Shown here: positions 1-10,900 of the stretch, in pieces
Position numbering within the stretch: position 1 is the first letter of the stretch
Layout: every line of letters starts with the position of its first letter
Source: Takakia lepidozioides
Lineage: Eukaryota; Streptophyta; Takakiopsida; Takakiales; Takakiaceae
DNA: 64,000 bases
Direction: 5' to 3'
NCBI GenBank assembly: GCA_030704615.1
Contig: CM060732.1
Span: 6,322,001-6,386,000, forward strand
Made by a program: the position numbers and the translations under genes
Notes under the pieces: generated by a model
What the model saw: only the letters and a program-made list of their open reading frames with translations
Databases searched by the model: none
What the model was told of the DNA's origin: nothing

Positions 1-1142
1 TTTTCAGGCTGTCTTTCAGGAAAGCCAGCGGTGGATCTTCAGGAGATACAGTCATTTCTGGCGAGTCTGTTTCGACAGCCCCATTTCCAATTTTCTGCTC
101 CCTGTTTATGCCGAAGCAATGGCACTTCACGCGTCCGAGTCCCTATCCCCTGACTTTTTAGTGGCCAGCCGTAGGTGTATCCAGCGTGGATCCGGTGTTC
201 TAAATACTTAGACTTAGATGCAGAGGAAGAGGGGATACATTGTACTGACTCTGAGTCAGACTGAACTGTATTCTGTGAATATTCATTTTCATATTATCTG
301 GAAAACGTTGAATCCCCTTACTCTACCGTAGTTGTTTCCTTTAGAACAAATAATAATCACAGAATCAACTTTCGTTTAAATGCTATATGTATGATCCATC
401 TCACAAACCTTCCTGACTCTTCTCATATCCATTGTGCATTCATCTACACCGTTCATGCGTGCTCCATTCATGAAGAGCTTCCTTTGTACAACATCCATGT
501 ACATTCATCCTCTGTACTCTTTAAATCCACCCCAACACACTTCCACACTCATTCATATACTTGTGCATTCTTATATGAAAGTATATGAAATGAGTGTAAG
601 GTTTTGTGGGGTGGATTAAAGAGTACAGAGGATGAATGTACAATGGATGTTGTACAAAGGAAGCTTTCATGAATGGAGCACGCATGAATACAGTGTAGAT
701 GAATGCACAATGGATATGAGAAGAGTCAGGAAGGTTTGTGAGATGGATTCATACATATAGCAATTTAAACGAAAGTTGATTCTGTGATTATTATTTGTTC
801 TAAAGGAACAACTACGGTAGAGTAAGGGGGATTCAACGTTTTCCAGATAATATGAAAATGAATATTAAAAGAATACAGTTCAGTCTGACTCAGAGTCAGT
901 ACAATGTATCCCCTCTTCCTCTGCATCTAAGTCTAAGATTTTAGAACACCGGATCCACGCTGGATACACCTACGGCTGGCCACTAAAAAGTCAGGGGATA
1001 GGGACTCGGACGCGTGAAGTGCCATTGCTTCGGCATAAACAGGGAGCAGAAAATTGAAAGGGGGCTGTCGAAACAGACTCGCCAGAAATGACTGTATCTC
1101 CTGAAGATCCACCGCTGGCTTTCCTGAAAGACAGCCTGAAAA
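1..1142. repeat. Long foldback inverted repeat (arms about 560 bp, 20-nt loop)
   Basis: Bases 1-560 and 581-1142 are reverse complements with only scattered mismatches and short indels; 561-580 is the loop. The outer tips read TTTTCAGGCTGTC and GACAGCCTGAAAA. The left arm runs into the window edge, so the true outer end and any target-site duplication on that side are not visible. There is no credible coding sequence inside; the short open frames are chance. It resembles a foldback element or long-hairpin MITE. If transcribed it would give a near-perfect 560-bp double-stranded RNA. Its right tip lies only 64 bp from the stop codon of the neighbouring methyltransferase gene. Confidence 0.9.
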
Positions 1143-1206
1143 AGTTATTACTGTAACTTTGATGTTATCGAGAAATTGAGTATGACTCCCAAAGAGGGTT
1201 TAGCAC

Positions 1207-4200
1207 TTACTCACATGAAAAGTCGTTGTCGACCTGCTTATCTTCGGGATCGTCATCATTTCGAATATGAATCCGATCAGTCTGTGTGCCTGAAGTGGAG
1301 CCAGACAAAAGGGGGAGGAGCACTGTGTTGTAGAGGTCAGAATCACCCTCCATACCAAAAAGGCTTCTTCCGCCTGCCTTGCATGCGTGGTAAGTTGCTC
1401 CTGCACCAGACAGGAGAACATAAACAGTTTGGAGGAGGGGATTTAAGCAGATGAAACTGTTGAAAGGAAACCAATTCGGAAGGGAGAAAACGAACCTGTG
1501 GACACAGAAAGATCGACCACCCGTGCAGAGCGGTGGCTGCATGACTCCAGCAGTATTTGCATGAATGCTGGTGACTTTTCCTTTGCACCTCTCCAGGGAG
1601 TGCCATCTGGTCTCTTCAGAGTCTGACTGGACTGCATGAAGTTGTACAAAATGTCATCGACATGGGGCTCATAGGGGGGGTTGACGAAACAACCCTGGTC
1701 AGAAATCTCAAAGCTGCGGATGGAGGATGGTGTCTTTGATGTGCGAATCCTCCGCAGGCAGATCGCCTCGAACATCCTCGTCTGCCAAAGATAGCAGGTT
1801 AGTGTGGTAAACACAATCTAAAGTGGAAGTGTGTACATCGGCTATTCAGAACTCTGACACCAAAAACCATGAATCGTTGATGATCGGTGTCGATCATAAA
1901 ACATTCTACTAGAGTGGAGCTGCAGAGAAAATTGAAACTCATGATCAAAGCATAAGCAGAAGGCAGACGGCATACCAGCTGACCAGGGAAACCCCCTTTC
2001 ACAAGGTAGAGGCTGTTCACACAATTCCATGTGCGCAAAACTTCAAACCCTGAAGACTTGAGGTATGATGCCAATGCCCGACGACTATCATTGTCACATG
2101 ACTGAAAAAGCAGAAGTGTCCCTGCATCAGAGAGGAAATTGTTACAGAACCCGAATACCCAACTCCAGTAGTTGTCCTCGAATTTGTTCCACCCTGGCGT
2201 CTTGCCCTTTGGAAGAACTTCTGGCACAGCCTGGCCATCCGGATGTCGAGAATGACAATGTCGGCCGCATAAGTTTTCTGCACACCGCACACGAAGGTGG
2301 GACCTGTGCTCACCTGCAACAGACATGTTTTTTATAAGAACGATTGCAAGAATGTTTTCAAAGAACGAGACTGAAATACTGCCAACGAAACATTCAGAGA
2401 AAAGGAAAGAAACTGGAATTCTCACCAGATTGAGGAATGAGATTATATTGTCCCAGGTAGGGGATGGCACCCCAGTGTATCCTCTCTTTCGACTCTGCAT
2501 CATCGAAAGCCAACCCTCATTAACAATTTTCATCTCTCCTGCTGAATCAGAACGGGAAGGGTGTGGCTTGGCATCGAACACGCACTGAAGAGTGCGGGTA
2601 TATCTTCCAGCACTAAAGTCCTGCCCACTCTCCATCTCCTTTTCATTCTCCTTCCCCTTGTCCTTTTCCTTCTCTTTGGACTTGTCTTTGTCCTTTGGCT
2701 TTGCTGGTGAGATGGCTATGACATCAACAGCCTTCCTGTCTTTTGGTTTGCGGCCCGCCTTCTTTCCCTTCTGCGGCGTTCCCTGAGCATCAGGCTCCTT
2801 GGCAGCCAAGGTTGCTATGTTTCGTTGATACTCTTCGTCAGTCAAAGGCGCCAGCATCTCAGCGTTATTGTTCAAGTATTTCATATGCTGTTCTTGAAAG
2901 GTCGTGTGCTCAGGTGGGCAGTCAAGGTACCACCCACAGTCTCTGAAGTGAGAAGGACTCCAGTCCTTCAATATCCCTGCAGTATACATGGTTGGATCGT
3001 TTGCAGGGTCCGACCACATGTCAAGATAGTCGGGAATTCCGCTCAGGTGATTTCCTTCCATAAGCACATATTTCGTGTACCTGAAAAGGAGATGAATCCC
3101 AACCCACAAAAGCGCTCAGTGAGTAAGATGCAAGTAGAACAGAAAGAATAAAACATGGATTGAAATGGCTCTGACAACTGCTCCAAGGACCTTTCAGGAC
3201 CACACTACTGCTCCAGATATGAATGTCGTCAACGCCATTCAGAACATTCCATTCCATGACACTGTAAATACACCCTAATCCAGGTGAATGCAAATAAGCG
3301 ATTAGAAATGACACAGACATAGAAGTGAATGTCGTCAACGACATTCAAGAATGAAGCCAAATTATTACTGAAATGAAGCAAAATCACAGGATGGAAATAA
3401 AAAAATTGAGTAAGGAACCATCCAGGAAAAACTCAATGCACATTCATAACGAACCTATCACTGAGGACCTCACAACATCACTGTATGTGAATGGCGTCAA
3501 CGCCATTCACAAAAATACAAAAAAGAAACCAATTACTTAGCTCCCCAATCCATGAAAATTGAATTTGTCGCTTTTGAATAATACAGACACAGCTGTGAAT
3601 GTCGTCAACGACATTCACTTTGGATTTCTTAAAACAGAGCTTATCAAGCCTCCATATTCATCGCAAGAGGAAAAAACAATGCAGAACAACTGAATGTCTG
3701 CATTGACATTCAGCAAAATGAAGTGATCAACCCTCATTGTAACCTCTATGGACATTACAAAAATTTAAATAACCTTGAGGACCACACAACAACTCCGTAT
3801 GTGAATGTCGTCAACGCCATTCAAGGACATTATCAATTCTAATCAGGGACAATATAATTGCACCTTAGATCCTAACCAGGTGAATTCATATACTCGCTTA
3901 AGAATGACTCAGACAAAGAAGTGAATGTCGTCAACGACATTCAATCTGGATCTAAGATTGCAATCCATATGAAGCCACAATTTTTCCCAAAAAAACAGTA
4001 GAGTTTCAAGTATGACATTTCACCTGTACACAACTCGCATCATGGCCCACTCTCCTCCAACCTGACTGTCAAAGTCGTTGGACCGTTAAAATGTTACCAT
4101 CTTTGGAGAACTCCCGGAAAAAACAGTATCTCCAGGTGAGACCTCTCCACTTCCTTATATATGCCTCCAATGACATTTGGGGAGGGGAAACAATCGCAAT

Positions 4201-6586
4201 GTTCAGGTCCTTCAAAGTCTGATCCAGCACAATGACGGCGCGCTTTTCGAGCTGCAAATAGATATTTGTCAGAATTGCAAAAAGAAACACATCACATACT
4301 TGAAGAGAAGAAACAGCATGTTCGAATACACACCTGACTCCAAAATGTAGCCTTGTGGAGCCAGTTATCAAACACCAAATCACTGATTCCTTCCACCTTT
4401 GTGCCAGGCTGTATGGTGCTCTTTGGGAACTGATTCAAGTCCTTTACTGTTTGATCTGAGTTCCATATCTCCAGCCACCTTATTTTTGTTTGTGGGTCGA
4501 CCATCGATATGGCCAGCCGGTGCAATTTCTCCTGCTGCATCTCCGGATGCACATGCTTGTCATAGTGTGTTTTGATCTGCTGAAGGAACTCAGGACCAAG
4601 TCCAGGATCTACTATTCTAAGCTGCTTTCCGAAGGATCTCAAACTCCTTCTTTATTGCAGCTTCCACACCCTTTGATGTCCTTAGTTCCTCTGGTGTAGT
4701 GCGGTAATATTCGGATTTTCCCTTCTCAGCTGCCTCTGCCAGTTCTTGCTGCATTCATTCAAGTAGTGATTAGCTCCGAAGGGACTCTAAACATGTATTC
4801 GAAAAGTAAACAGATTACAGACTCGGGCTTACCGCATACATGTACTCCAGAAACGCCTCTCGTGTCAAAGAATACCAAGTGCCTGCAGCTCATTCTTGTT
4901 TCGCACTTCTTGATGATATTGGGTGGTAGTACTGTCCGAAAATCATCCAGCTTCATCAGACCAATCCTCTGAATTCGGAATAGTGTGTGAACCAAGCTTG
5001 TTGTCACATGCGATTTCTCTGTCGATCTGCAAAAACATTGAAAACATTGCATTCCTTAACACTGTTTTTTGAGGATCAACAAGATACTACAGAGGGAATC
5101 AAATCTCCTGGATGACTTACTTGTTCACGTCGTGCATAGCTGTAAGAAGCCTAGCATGTCATTTCCTGGATCCAAAACCATTGCCTCCACAGCAACATGC
5201 TTGTCTTTGTCTTTCGAGTGGTGTTTCTGAATGTATCCCATCCATGCCAGCAATCGGTGGTTGCCGTCCCAGACGTAGAACATGTGGTTGCAAAATTGCT
5301 GGGTGTTCTTTCCCATCATGAGGCCTAGCTCGAACTCCTCATTGGCATCTTTCCAGCACTCATCCCAGTTATCACTGATCTCTGGAGAAACTAATGTGCT
5401 TTTCCCATTTATATCCGTCAGTGACACATAAAAAACTTGTGCACCAAGTCTATATCCATGCACAAAATCACTCTCCAATTTTGTTATGTCATGGGAAAGA
5501 GGTGGACGCACAACAGGCATTGATATCATCCGGCACAGAGGTATGTCCAGACGCCCTCCAGATACGAGCATGTCCCTTATAACCTCCTGAGAGTTTACCT
5601 TCTGGAATGACATGAGTTCTTTCACCTTGTCAAGGTAGTGCACTTCGGATTCATCTGCTTCATCTGTATTCTCTGAGCTTTTTGCGGACTCGTCCCCATC
5701 TCCAGATCCTTTCCCCTCTGATCCTGTAGGCTTCGACCTCACAGTTTTCTGCACGATGCCATTCAGTTCTGACTAAGTGATTTGCAAATAGTGAATGGCG
5801 GTAACGACAATCACTCTGTATCAAGGAAACTCACCATGAATGGTGTGAAAGAATTCAGCACAATCTACACATGCAAAGCCGAGACTGCCGTATTCAAAAC
5901 AAAAGTGAGAGCGATAGCGAACGGCGTTAACGACAATCACAAAAGATAACAACCTGCCGGATCGGTGTTGTGTAATGACATATATGTGCAACTGATTGGC
6001 GACAACGACATTCAGTGTAGTTTAGGGAGAATAGTAAGTGCAGACTCTCTCTTCAAACACATAGGTACATAAATCTCATGAGCAGAATCGAATGGCGTTA
6101 ACGACGCTTGCGATTCAGTAGTTCCTGCTAAAGAATGGAAGAGGAAGGACTCCTTGAAAGGCAATCACACAGACTATATGATAAAACTTACTGGCACCTT
6201 CTTAGGTTTTGAATTTGATCCCCTTCTGCAGCTTTCCTCTTCCCTCTCACATCTGCTGGAGTTTCTGTCTGCGCAAGGGTTTCTTGACCTTCTTCAGGTT
6301 CGGCGTTCCGCGTGCTTCCACCTTCTTCAGTGTCCCTGCGATTCATCTCTGCCTCCACAGGCTGGCGCACTCTTATCGCCGACTGTGTCGCAGCCGCTGC
6401 CTCAGTCTCCGTCTGCTCTTGTGAATCAGTCTCCGCGTTCACCTGCTGCCTTGGCCCTGTGTTCTCCAACAAACGACGCCTCGTCATTTTCTCTCTTGCT
6501 CTGCGTCTCTCTCTAAGGGAAGTAAAATAAAGAGACTTTCTTCTCTTTCGTATTCTAGAAGGAACCCTCTCCAGCTTGACTACCAC
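1207..6586 (-). CDS. ParB-like domain + beta-class amino DNA methyltransferase, nine exons
   Basis: I infer nine exons with GT-AG borders: 6586-6192, 5772-5121, 5026-4833, 4748-4334, 4251-4024, 3080-2426, 2313-~2001, 1791-1496, 1400-1207. Exon 1 is basic then Glu/Thr-rich. The exon 1-2 phase does not join cleanly, so a small exon may be missed. Exon 2 holds a ParB-like fold ending in FYVWDGNHRLLAWMGYI. Exon 6 has a Lys/Glu-rich linker (KPKDKDKSKEKEKDK). Exon 7 holds a Rossmann strand and a helix region (WNKFEDNYWSWVFGFCNN). Exon 8 has WRGAKEKSPAFMQILLE followed by VVDLSVSTG, and exon 9 continues GRSLFGMEGDSDLYN. The last two match motif I and its following strand in beta-class N6-adenine/N4-cytosine MTases. 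A methylation role in the nucleus is inference. The frame slips by one base near 5150, 4872, 4632, 4075 and 2240, so it is either a recent pseudogene or contains sequence errors. ParB/MTase fusions are known from phages; a eukaryotic one with introns is unexpected. Confidence 0.7.
3170..4070. repeat. Intronic tandem repeat (about 300 bp) carrying 22-bp palindromes
   Basis: The intron between 4024 and 3080 holds three related units of roughly 270-310 bp. Each has a palindrome of the form TGAATGKCGTCAACGMCATTCA in its first half and another in its second half. Copies start at 3220, 3326, 3488, 3596, 3802 and 3922, with a variant at 3691. Shared flanks such as GGACCNCACAAC and ACAGACACAG precede them. 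The arms are 10 bp with a 2-nt centre. No coding sequence is present. Confidence 0.85.
5121..5772 (-). other. ParB/Srx-like domain exon (exon 2 of the MTase gene)
   Basis: The segment reads RLDIPLCRMISMPVVRPPL, a charged spacer, then VFYVSLTDINGK and finally FYVWDGNHRLLAWM. The order (basic helix, beta strands, then a D-G-N-H-R box) is that of the ParB N-terminal domain, whose DGNHR loop binds or cleaves nucleotides in bacterial members. A homologous exon at 12499-12993 shares the DIPLCRM, VVRP and VWDG blocks, which shows that these are conserved. The donor site ACAA^GTAAGT at 5121 is clear. The last 30 or so bases before it read on only after a one-base shift near 5150. Confidence 0.7.
5790..6120. 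repeat. Second intronic palindrome cluster, degenerate
   Basis: Between exons 1 and 2 of the MTase gene there are four degenerate relatives of the 3.2-4.0 kb palindrome, at 5792, 5918, 5993 and about 6089. They share the core GGCGNTAACGACA and the outer GAATG/CATTC arms. Several arms no longer pair fully. Confidence 0.65.
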
Positions 6587-6592
6587 TCTTCC

Positions 6593-7342
6593 TCTAAGCG
6601 CGAAAAGTAGAAAAACGCAGTGACTCCCGATTTCTTGCGGGATTGCCTGTGTTCTTGCGTGTCTCTAGAAGCATCGGATTCCCTCCCGCGTGACCGTTAC
6701 ACATAGTCGTTTCGTTATTAGTGCACATGCCAGCAATTGGTGTACAGCTGTTCGTATTCAGTTATGGATGTCTGACGTGTGCCGCCCAAAACAAAACGGC
6801 GTGTTCTAAATTATAACTGGTTCAATATTTAAAAAGAACAGCGAATCCCAGAAATTGATGCGCAGTCTTAAACAAATAAATATAAATGAACGAGAGTTTG
6901 ATGACAAATTTTGGAATATCATACACGGTCATCCTTGTTATCCAAACCCCACATTCGTTGCACATTTGGAACTTTCCAGGTGCGCATTATCATTGGTAGT
7001 AGTATATAGATACATTTACTTAATCTGCAATCCCATTCTCGGATCCTGTGGCATGCTTCCAGGAAGTCGGCTTTGTTATTGGGTTTATTGATGAGGTTCT
7101 GATTAACGGTTTAACAGTTGCCGACACTGCCCCTATGGATTCTCTGACCACTGGGCCCACAAGAAAAGTAATTAAAATGGACAGCTGCATATCTGGAATG
7201 AATAACAGAATATGCACAGTCGTTATCTGAGCTTCCTCCGCCATATGCTCTGCTCATTCTTCAACTGTGTTCTGGAGACAGCAGTAAACCGATTTACACT
7301 AGATCTGCGATAGCAAGGTACAAACATACTCGAGGAAGGAAG
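6593..7342. promoter_or_regulatory. Divergent intergenic region between MTase and transposase genes
   Basis: These 750 bp separate two genes that start on opposite strands, so both promoters should lie here. AT-rich candidates are ATATTTAAAAAG near 6825 and TAGTATATAGATAC near 7001. No core promoter can be assigned with certainty and no coding sequence was recognised. Confidence 0.35.
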
Positions 7343-9780
7343 ATGGCTTCCTCTGAAGCGGAGTTCTTCTCAGACGACAAACCAGTGCCGTTCTCCCAGG
7401 AAGTCCTTGACAATGGATTTGCAATTGTTCTGGAACATGTCTTGGCTACCCGTTTTCAGCTGCAGAATGGCTCCATCTTTTTGGAGAAAGAGGTTTACGA
7501 TCTGAAAGGGAAGTTGGTGAAATATTCTTTCCAAAACCGTGATGAGACGGCTCATATCAGCCAGTGGAGAGTGCGTCCTGGTCGATACAGAGTACTTGGA
7601 GAGCCTCGGCGAAAGTCCCTTGGGTCATATGTGACGCCCGGGACTGCTGCTTCGGTCGTTGAAGACAAGAGGGAGGTGGTGGTGAAAAAAGAACAGACTT
7701 CCTCCACTCCAATCGTTGAGCTTTCGGATTCTTCCGATGATGACATAAGTGAAATTCCAAATCCAGTCCTTCCTACTGTGGTTGCAGAAGCTGATGAAGA
7801 AGAGATTTGTAGTGTCATTCCAAAATTGCGGGCGATGGGAGGAATGGCTGGATTCAAAAGTGAGTTGCGGGGAATTGATTGGGAATCTTTGAAGCAGGTG
7901 CCTGTGAAGTTCTTGCCGGAGACTTTTGATGGCGATATCCTATTCGAGCTGCCTCCTCCTCCGCGAGTTGGAGGTGTAACAATCATGATGCATGGAATGG
8001 ACAAGAAACACGACGGGCACCCGTGGTGCAGAACAAAAACATCCAATATTCAGAATGATGACAAGCTTGTTTTCAGGAGGACAGTTTGCAATGGACACCT
8101 TAGGTGTGATAATTTGAATTGCAGACACTTTCTTCAGTCTGGAGTTCATAATCAAAGCGAATGGGAGGGTCTGGCGGAGAATCCATTTCAGCCTGGGACT
8201 GCCCCTCCACCGGCAAACACTTTCGTCTGCAAATTCTGCAAACTTGTGCCATCCTGCTTGGCGCTCTGCGGAGCAAGAATGACTATGTTGTCCACCGTTT
8301 GAATACAATGACGAGAGCTTGTGTGCATTTTGGATTCCATAACCATCCTGTCTCGAAGGGGGATTACAGGGAGAGTGTTGAGACAGTATCGAGGTTGATC
8401 AAACAGGAGTTCGGGAGAAACCCATCCGCAACAACATCTGCAATTGCTCTTGGCGCAAGCAAGTCCTTCTTGGAAAGCCATATTTTGAGTGAAGGAGATT
8501 CTGTGGGGACTAAACTTGACGGTGCAGCATTGGACCTGGTCATGGATCATTTCTCCACTTTAAGTTCACCTAACATTCGGCATCAGATCAATGCATTGAG
8601 AATGGGCTCTGGGATCAGAGGCTACATAGACAATATTTTGGAATTGAAAGGACTGAGCAAGTACGATTACATCCAGGACAATGTATTCCCAGGTCAAGGT
8701 GCCATCAAAGTTTTTCTTTTCAAAATGTCGACTGTTGGGGAGGGCAGTGGGGTTAGCCTCGTGAAGCGGATGCAGAAGACTGGGGACTTGCAGAACTGTT
8801 TTCTTATGTTTGATCATGTGAAACGAGTGAAGGATTGGACGACAATGGCTTGTCATGTCTACGATCCAGTGTACCAACGAGTTATGACAATTGCAGTTTG
8901 TGACATGCAATCCGAGGATACGGAATCCCAGAAGCTCATGTGGAATTCCCTGATACGTGTCATGGGCTGCCATGGGCTGCCATCTCCAAATTTCGCAGGT
9001 TTCATGGCGGATAGTGCTCAAGCAAATTTCAATGCTATTCGTATTGTCTTCGGATCGGGCGACCCAAAAGTGCCTATGCCAGGAAGAGAGCGTACATGTC
9101 TATTCCATTGGACACAATCTCTGGAAAAACATACAAAGTCGGACATCAAACCAGAGATGCAGACTCAGCACCGTAAATTGTGCAAAGAGTACAAAGATGC
9201 TAGAACAATGAAGGAGGCGGACACTTTGTTCCAGACAATTCGTGCCTGGTGGTTCTCTTCTGGAGCTGCATCACTTGAGAGTATGAGAGCATTGGAAGAT
9301 TGGCTGGCGTTTTGGCACTTCCGGTATAGACAGTGGGGAGCAGCCATGACAATGGTACGAGGTGACTTGTGGCCAACCAAACGAGATGGAAAGCTCGTTC
9401 GGCGTTTCCCTCCAACCGCTGAACACTTTGGCAAAGTGGAGTCCGCAAGAATGCTCCAAGCTCGTGTCGGAAGCACCACGGAAGTACCCGATCCAGGATA
9501 TGGTCGGGTATTCACAATCATCACTTCCACATCTGCTGTTCATGACAGGACCTACGACATCACGGTTTCCAATTTCCCCAATTGCACATGTCCTGATTTT
9601 GTGAATATGCTATCAACCAGTTTGGGCAAGAGAGGTAAATTCATACCCTGCAAACATTTGTATTTCATATTTTTGAGGAGGATGGTTTGCGATCCCAAAC
9701 GTGACAACTTCATTCACCAGGCCACTATGAGTTTCAACGAGGTCGATACTCTTTTGCAGCGGGATACAACACATGGGTAG
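7343..9780 (+). CDS. MULE-like transposase with SWIM zinc finger (copy 1)
   Basis: The start ATG sits in a good plant context (AAGATGGCTTCC). The N-terminal third carries an acidic stretch, then a Cys/His block (CNGHLRCDNLNCRHF, CKFCK, and CVHFGFHNHP with an H-x-H pair) like the WRKY-GCM1-type finger of Mutator-like transposases. The core has FDHVKRVKDWT, CDMQSEDTES, MADSAQAN and a CLFHWTQSLEKH box, matching the spacing of the DDE core plus the C-x-F-H box of MULEs. The C-terminus has NCTCPDF...IPCKHLYFIF, a CxCxnCxH SWIM finger. One T is missing just after 8281 compared with the second copy (ARMYYV), splitting the frame into 7343-8302 and about 8285-9780. Compared with copy 2, a stretch near 9350 is deleted. 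It is expected to cut and paste DNA in the nucleus. It is transcribed divergently from the ParB-MTase gene. Confidence 0.72.
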
Positions 9781-10190
9781 CATGAACTATGTAATGTGGT
9801 ATGTGGATGACCATGATTTGAAATGTGTAATTCACATCAATTCGTCGACTGTGCAATGATATGGCCTCCAACTATACGGAGTGAGGTCTGAGTGACAACT
9901 TTTAGGTAGTGCACATTTGTCATTGCACCGTTCGAAGTCTACATGTCTTGCTGTCGCTATGCACTACAATCATCTTTTGAAGATGATCATAACTCTCATT
10001 GTTATTTGAGGAGGGAGGAAGTCTTCTCGTGGCAGCCTTTATGGCGCACACTTTGTGAGGATATTTTGTCGTCTTCGTAATTGTAAAAGTGAAACAAACA
10101 TTTGTAATTGCACAATGTTGGATGCTGCAATTGTAGGCCTCAACGCTCGTCTTGATTCTATTTAGGCAAGATTCCCTGCATTAATTCCAC
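9781..10190. other. 3' flank of transposase, no gene seen
   Basis: This AT-rich stretch follows the transposase stop codon. No open frame or repeat was recognised. It probably includes the 3' untranslated region. Confidence 0.4.
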
Positions 10191-10204
10191 GGTCATAGGA
10201 CCAT

Positions 10205-10425
10205 CCACGGTTATAGGCGGCGCATGTTAATGCTGACGTGGCAGTTGACGGACAGTGCCACGTCATCATTTACCGCCACATCAGCATGCTGACATGACGC
10301 TCACGCCACGTCAGCATGTGTGCAGGCTCACGCCACGTCAGCTGGCGTGAGCGTACGCTCACGCCACGTCACTCCTGCGTGAGCGTACGCTCGCGCGCTC
10401 ACGTGCAACGCTCACGCCATTGCGT
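10205..10425. repeat. Cluster of ACGT-core motifs and GC-rich palindromes
   Basis: The core CCACGTCA or its reverse complement TGACGTGG recurs about five times, interleaved with GCTCACGCCACGTCAGC. A perfect palindrome GGCGTGAGCGTACGCTCACGCC lies near 10344-10366, with a partial copy (GCGTGAGCGTACGC) at about 10377. ACGT cores of this type bind plant bZIP factors; function here is unproven. Subterminal repeats of a transposon are the alternative. Confidence 0.7.
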
Positions 10426-10900
10426 CGTTGGTCGGACTGCTTGACATTCCACATTCGGGAAGGAGAAAGTGGCAATTATATTACATTCATCTTCTTGCAC
10501 CCTATTCTTTTGTGAGGAATTATACACTTGGTGGTGCCGCATCGCCATGGCTACATGTGAATTTCGTCCACCTTTATGAGAAGACTCCAATTTGCTACAA
10601 ATACATTGTTACTGTTCTGCAAATGTGATGCCTTTACAAGATTCCTAGTTCTGTGTCCCAGTGGGAAGGGTCCTACTGCACATTCCAGCATTTGCATACT
10701 GCACCTTGTGCAAACAACAATCCATACGACAAAGGACACGTCCCAGCATACTGGCAGTGAATTGCAAATAACATTAACAGAAGATTATCGAAGCCTGTAT
10801 ATTCCCCATATGGCACAGGGAAGCTGCTTGATTTCTGAATGAAAATGTATGTGCCATGAGTGTTAGCAAGTTGAAACATGTCTACTCTAGCATGCAAGAC

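Noticed and set aside
391-588. Small open frames in the foldback
   Set aside because: They lie in the arms and loop, are His/Ser-rich by composition and are not mirrored as protein in other copies.
1668-1685. NPPY as the catalytic motif IV of MTase copy 1
   Set aside because: It is not conserved in copy 2 (DPLA at that place) and lies too close to the SPAFMQ block to be motif IV in the beta-class order.
1207-6586. Endogenous giant virus or phage DNA as a whole
   Set aside because: The gene has spliceosomal introns and is surrounded by plant transposons; no other viral genes are present. A phage-like source of the domains remains possible.
6854-7244. Short open frames between the two divergent genes
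   Set aside because: No protein-like features; better explained as promoter and untranslated sequence.
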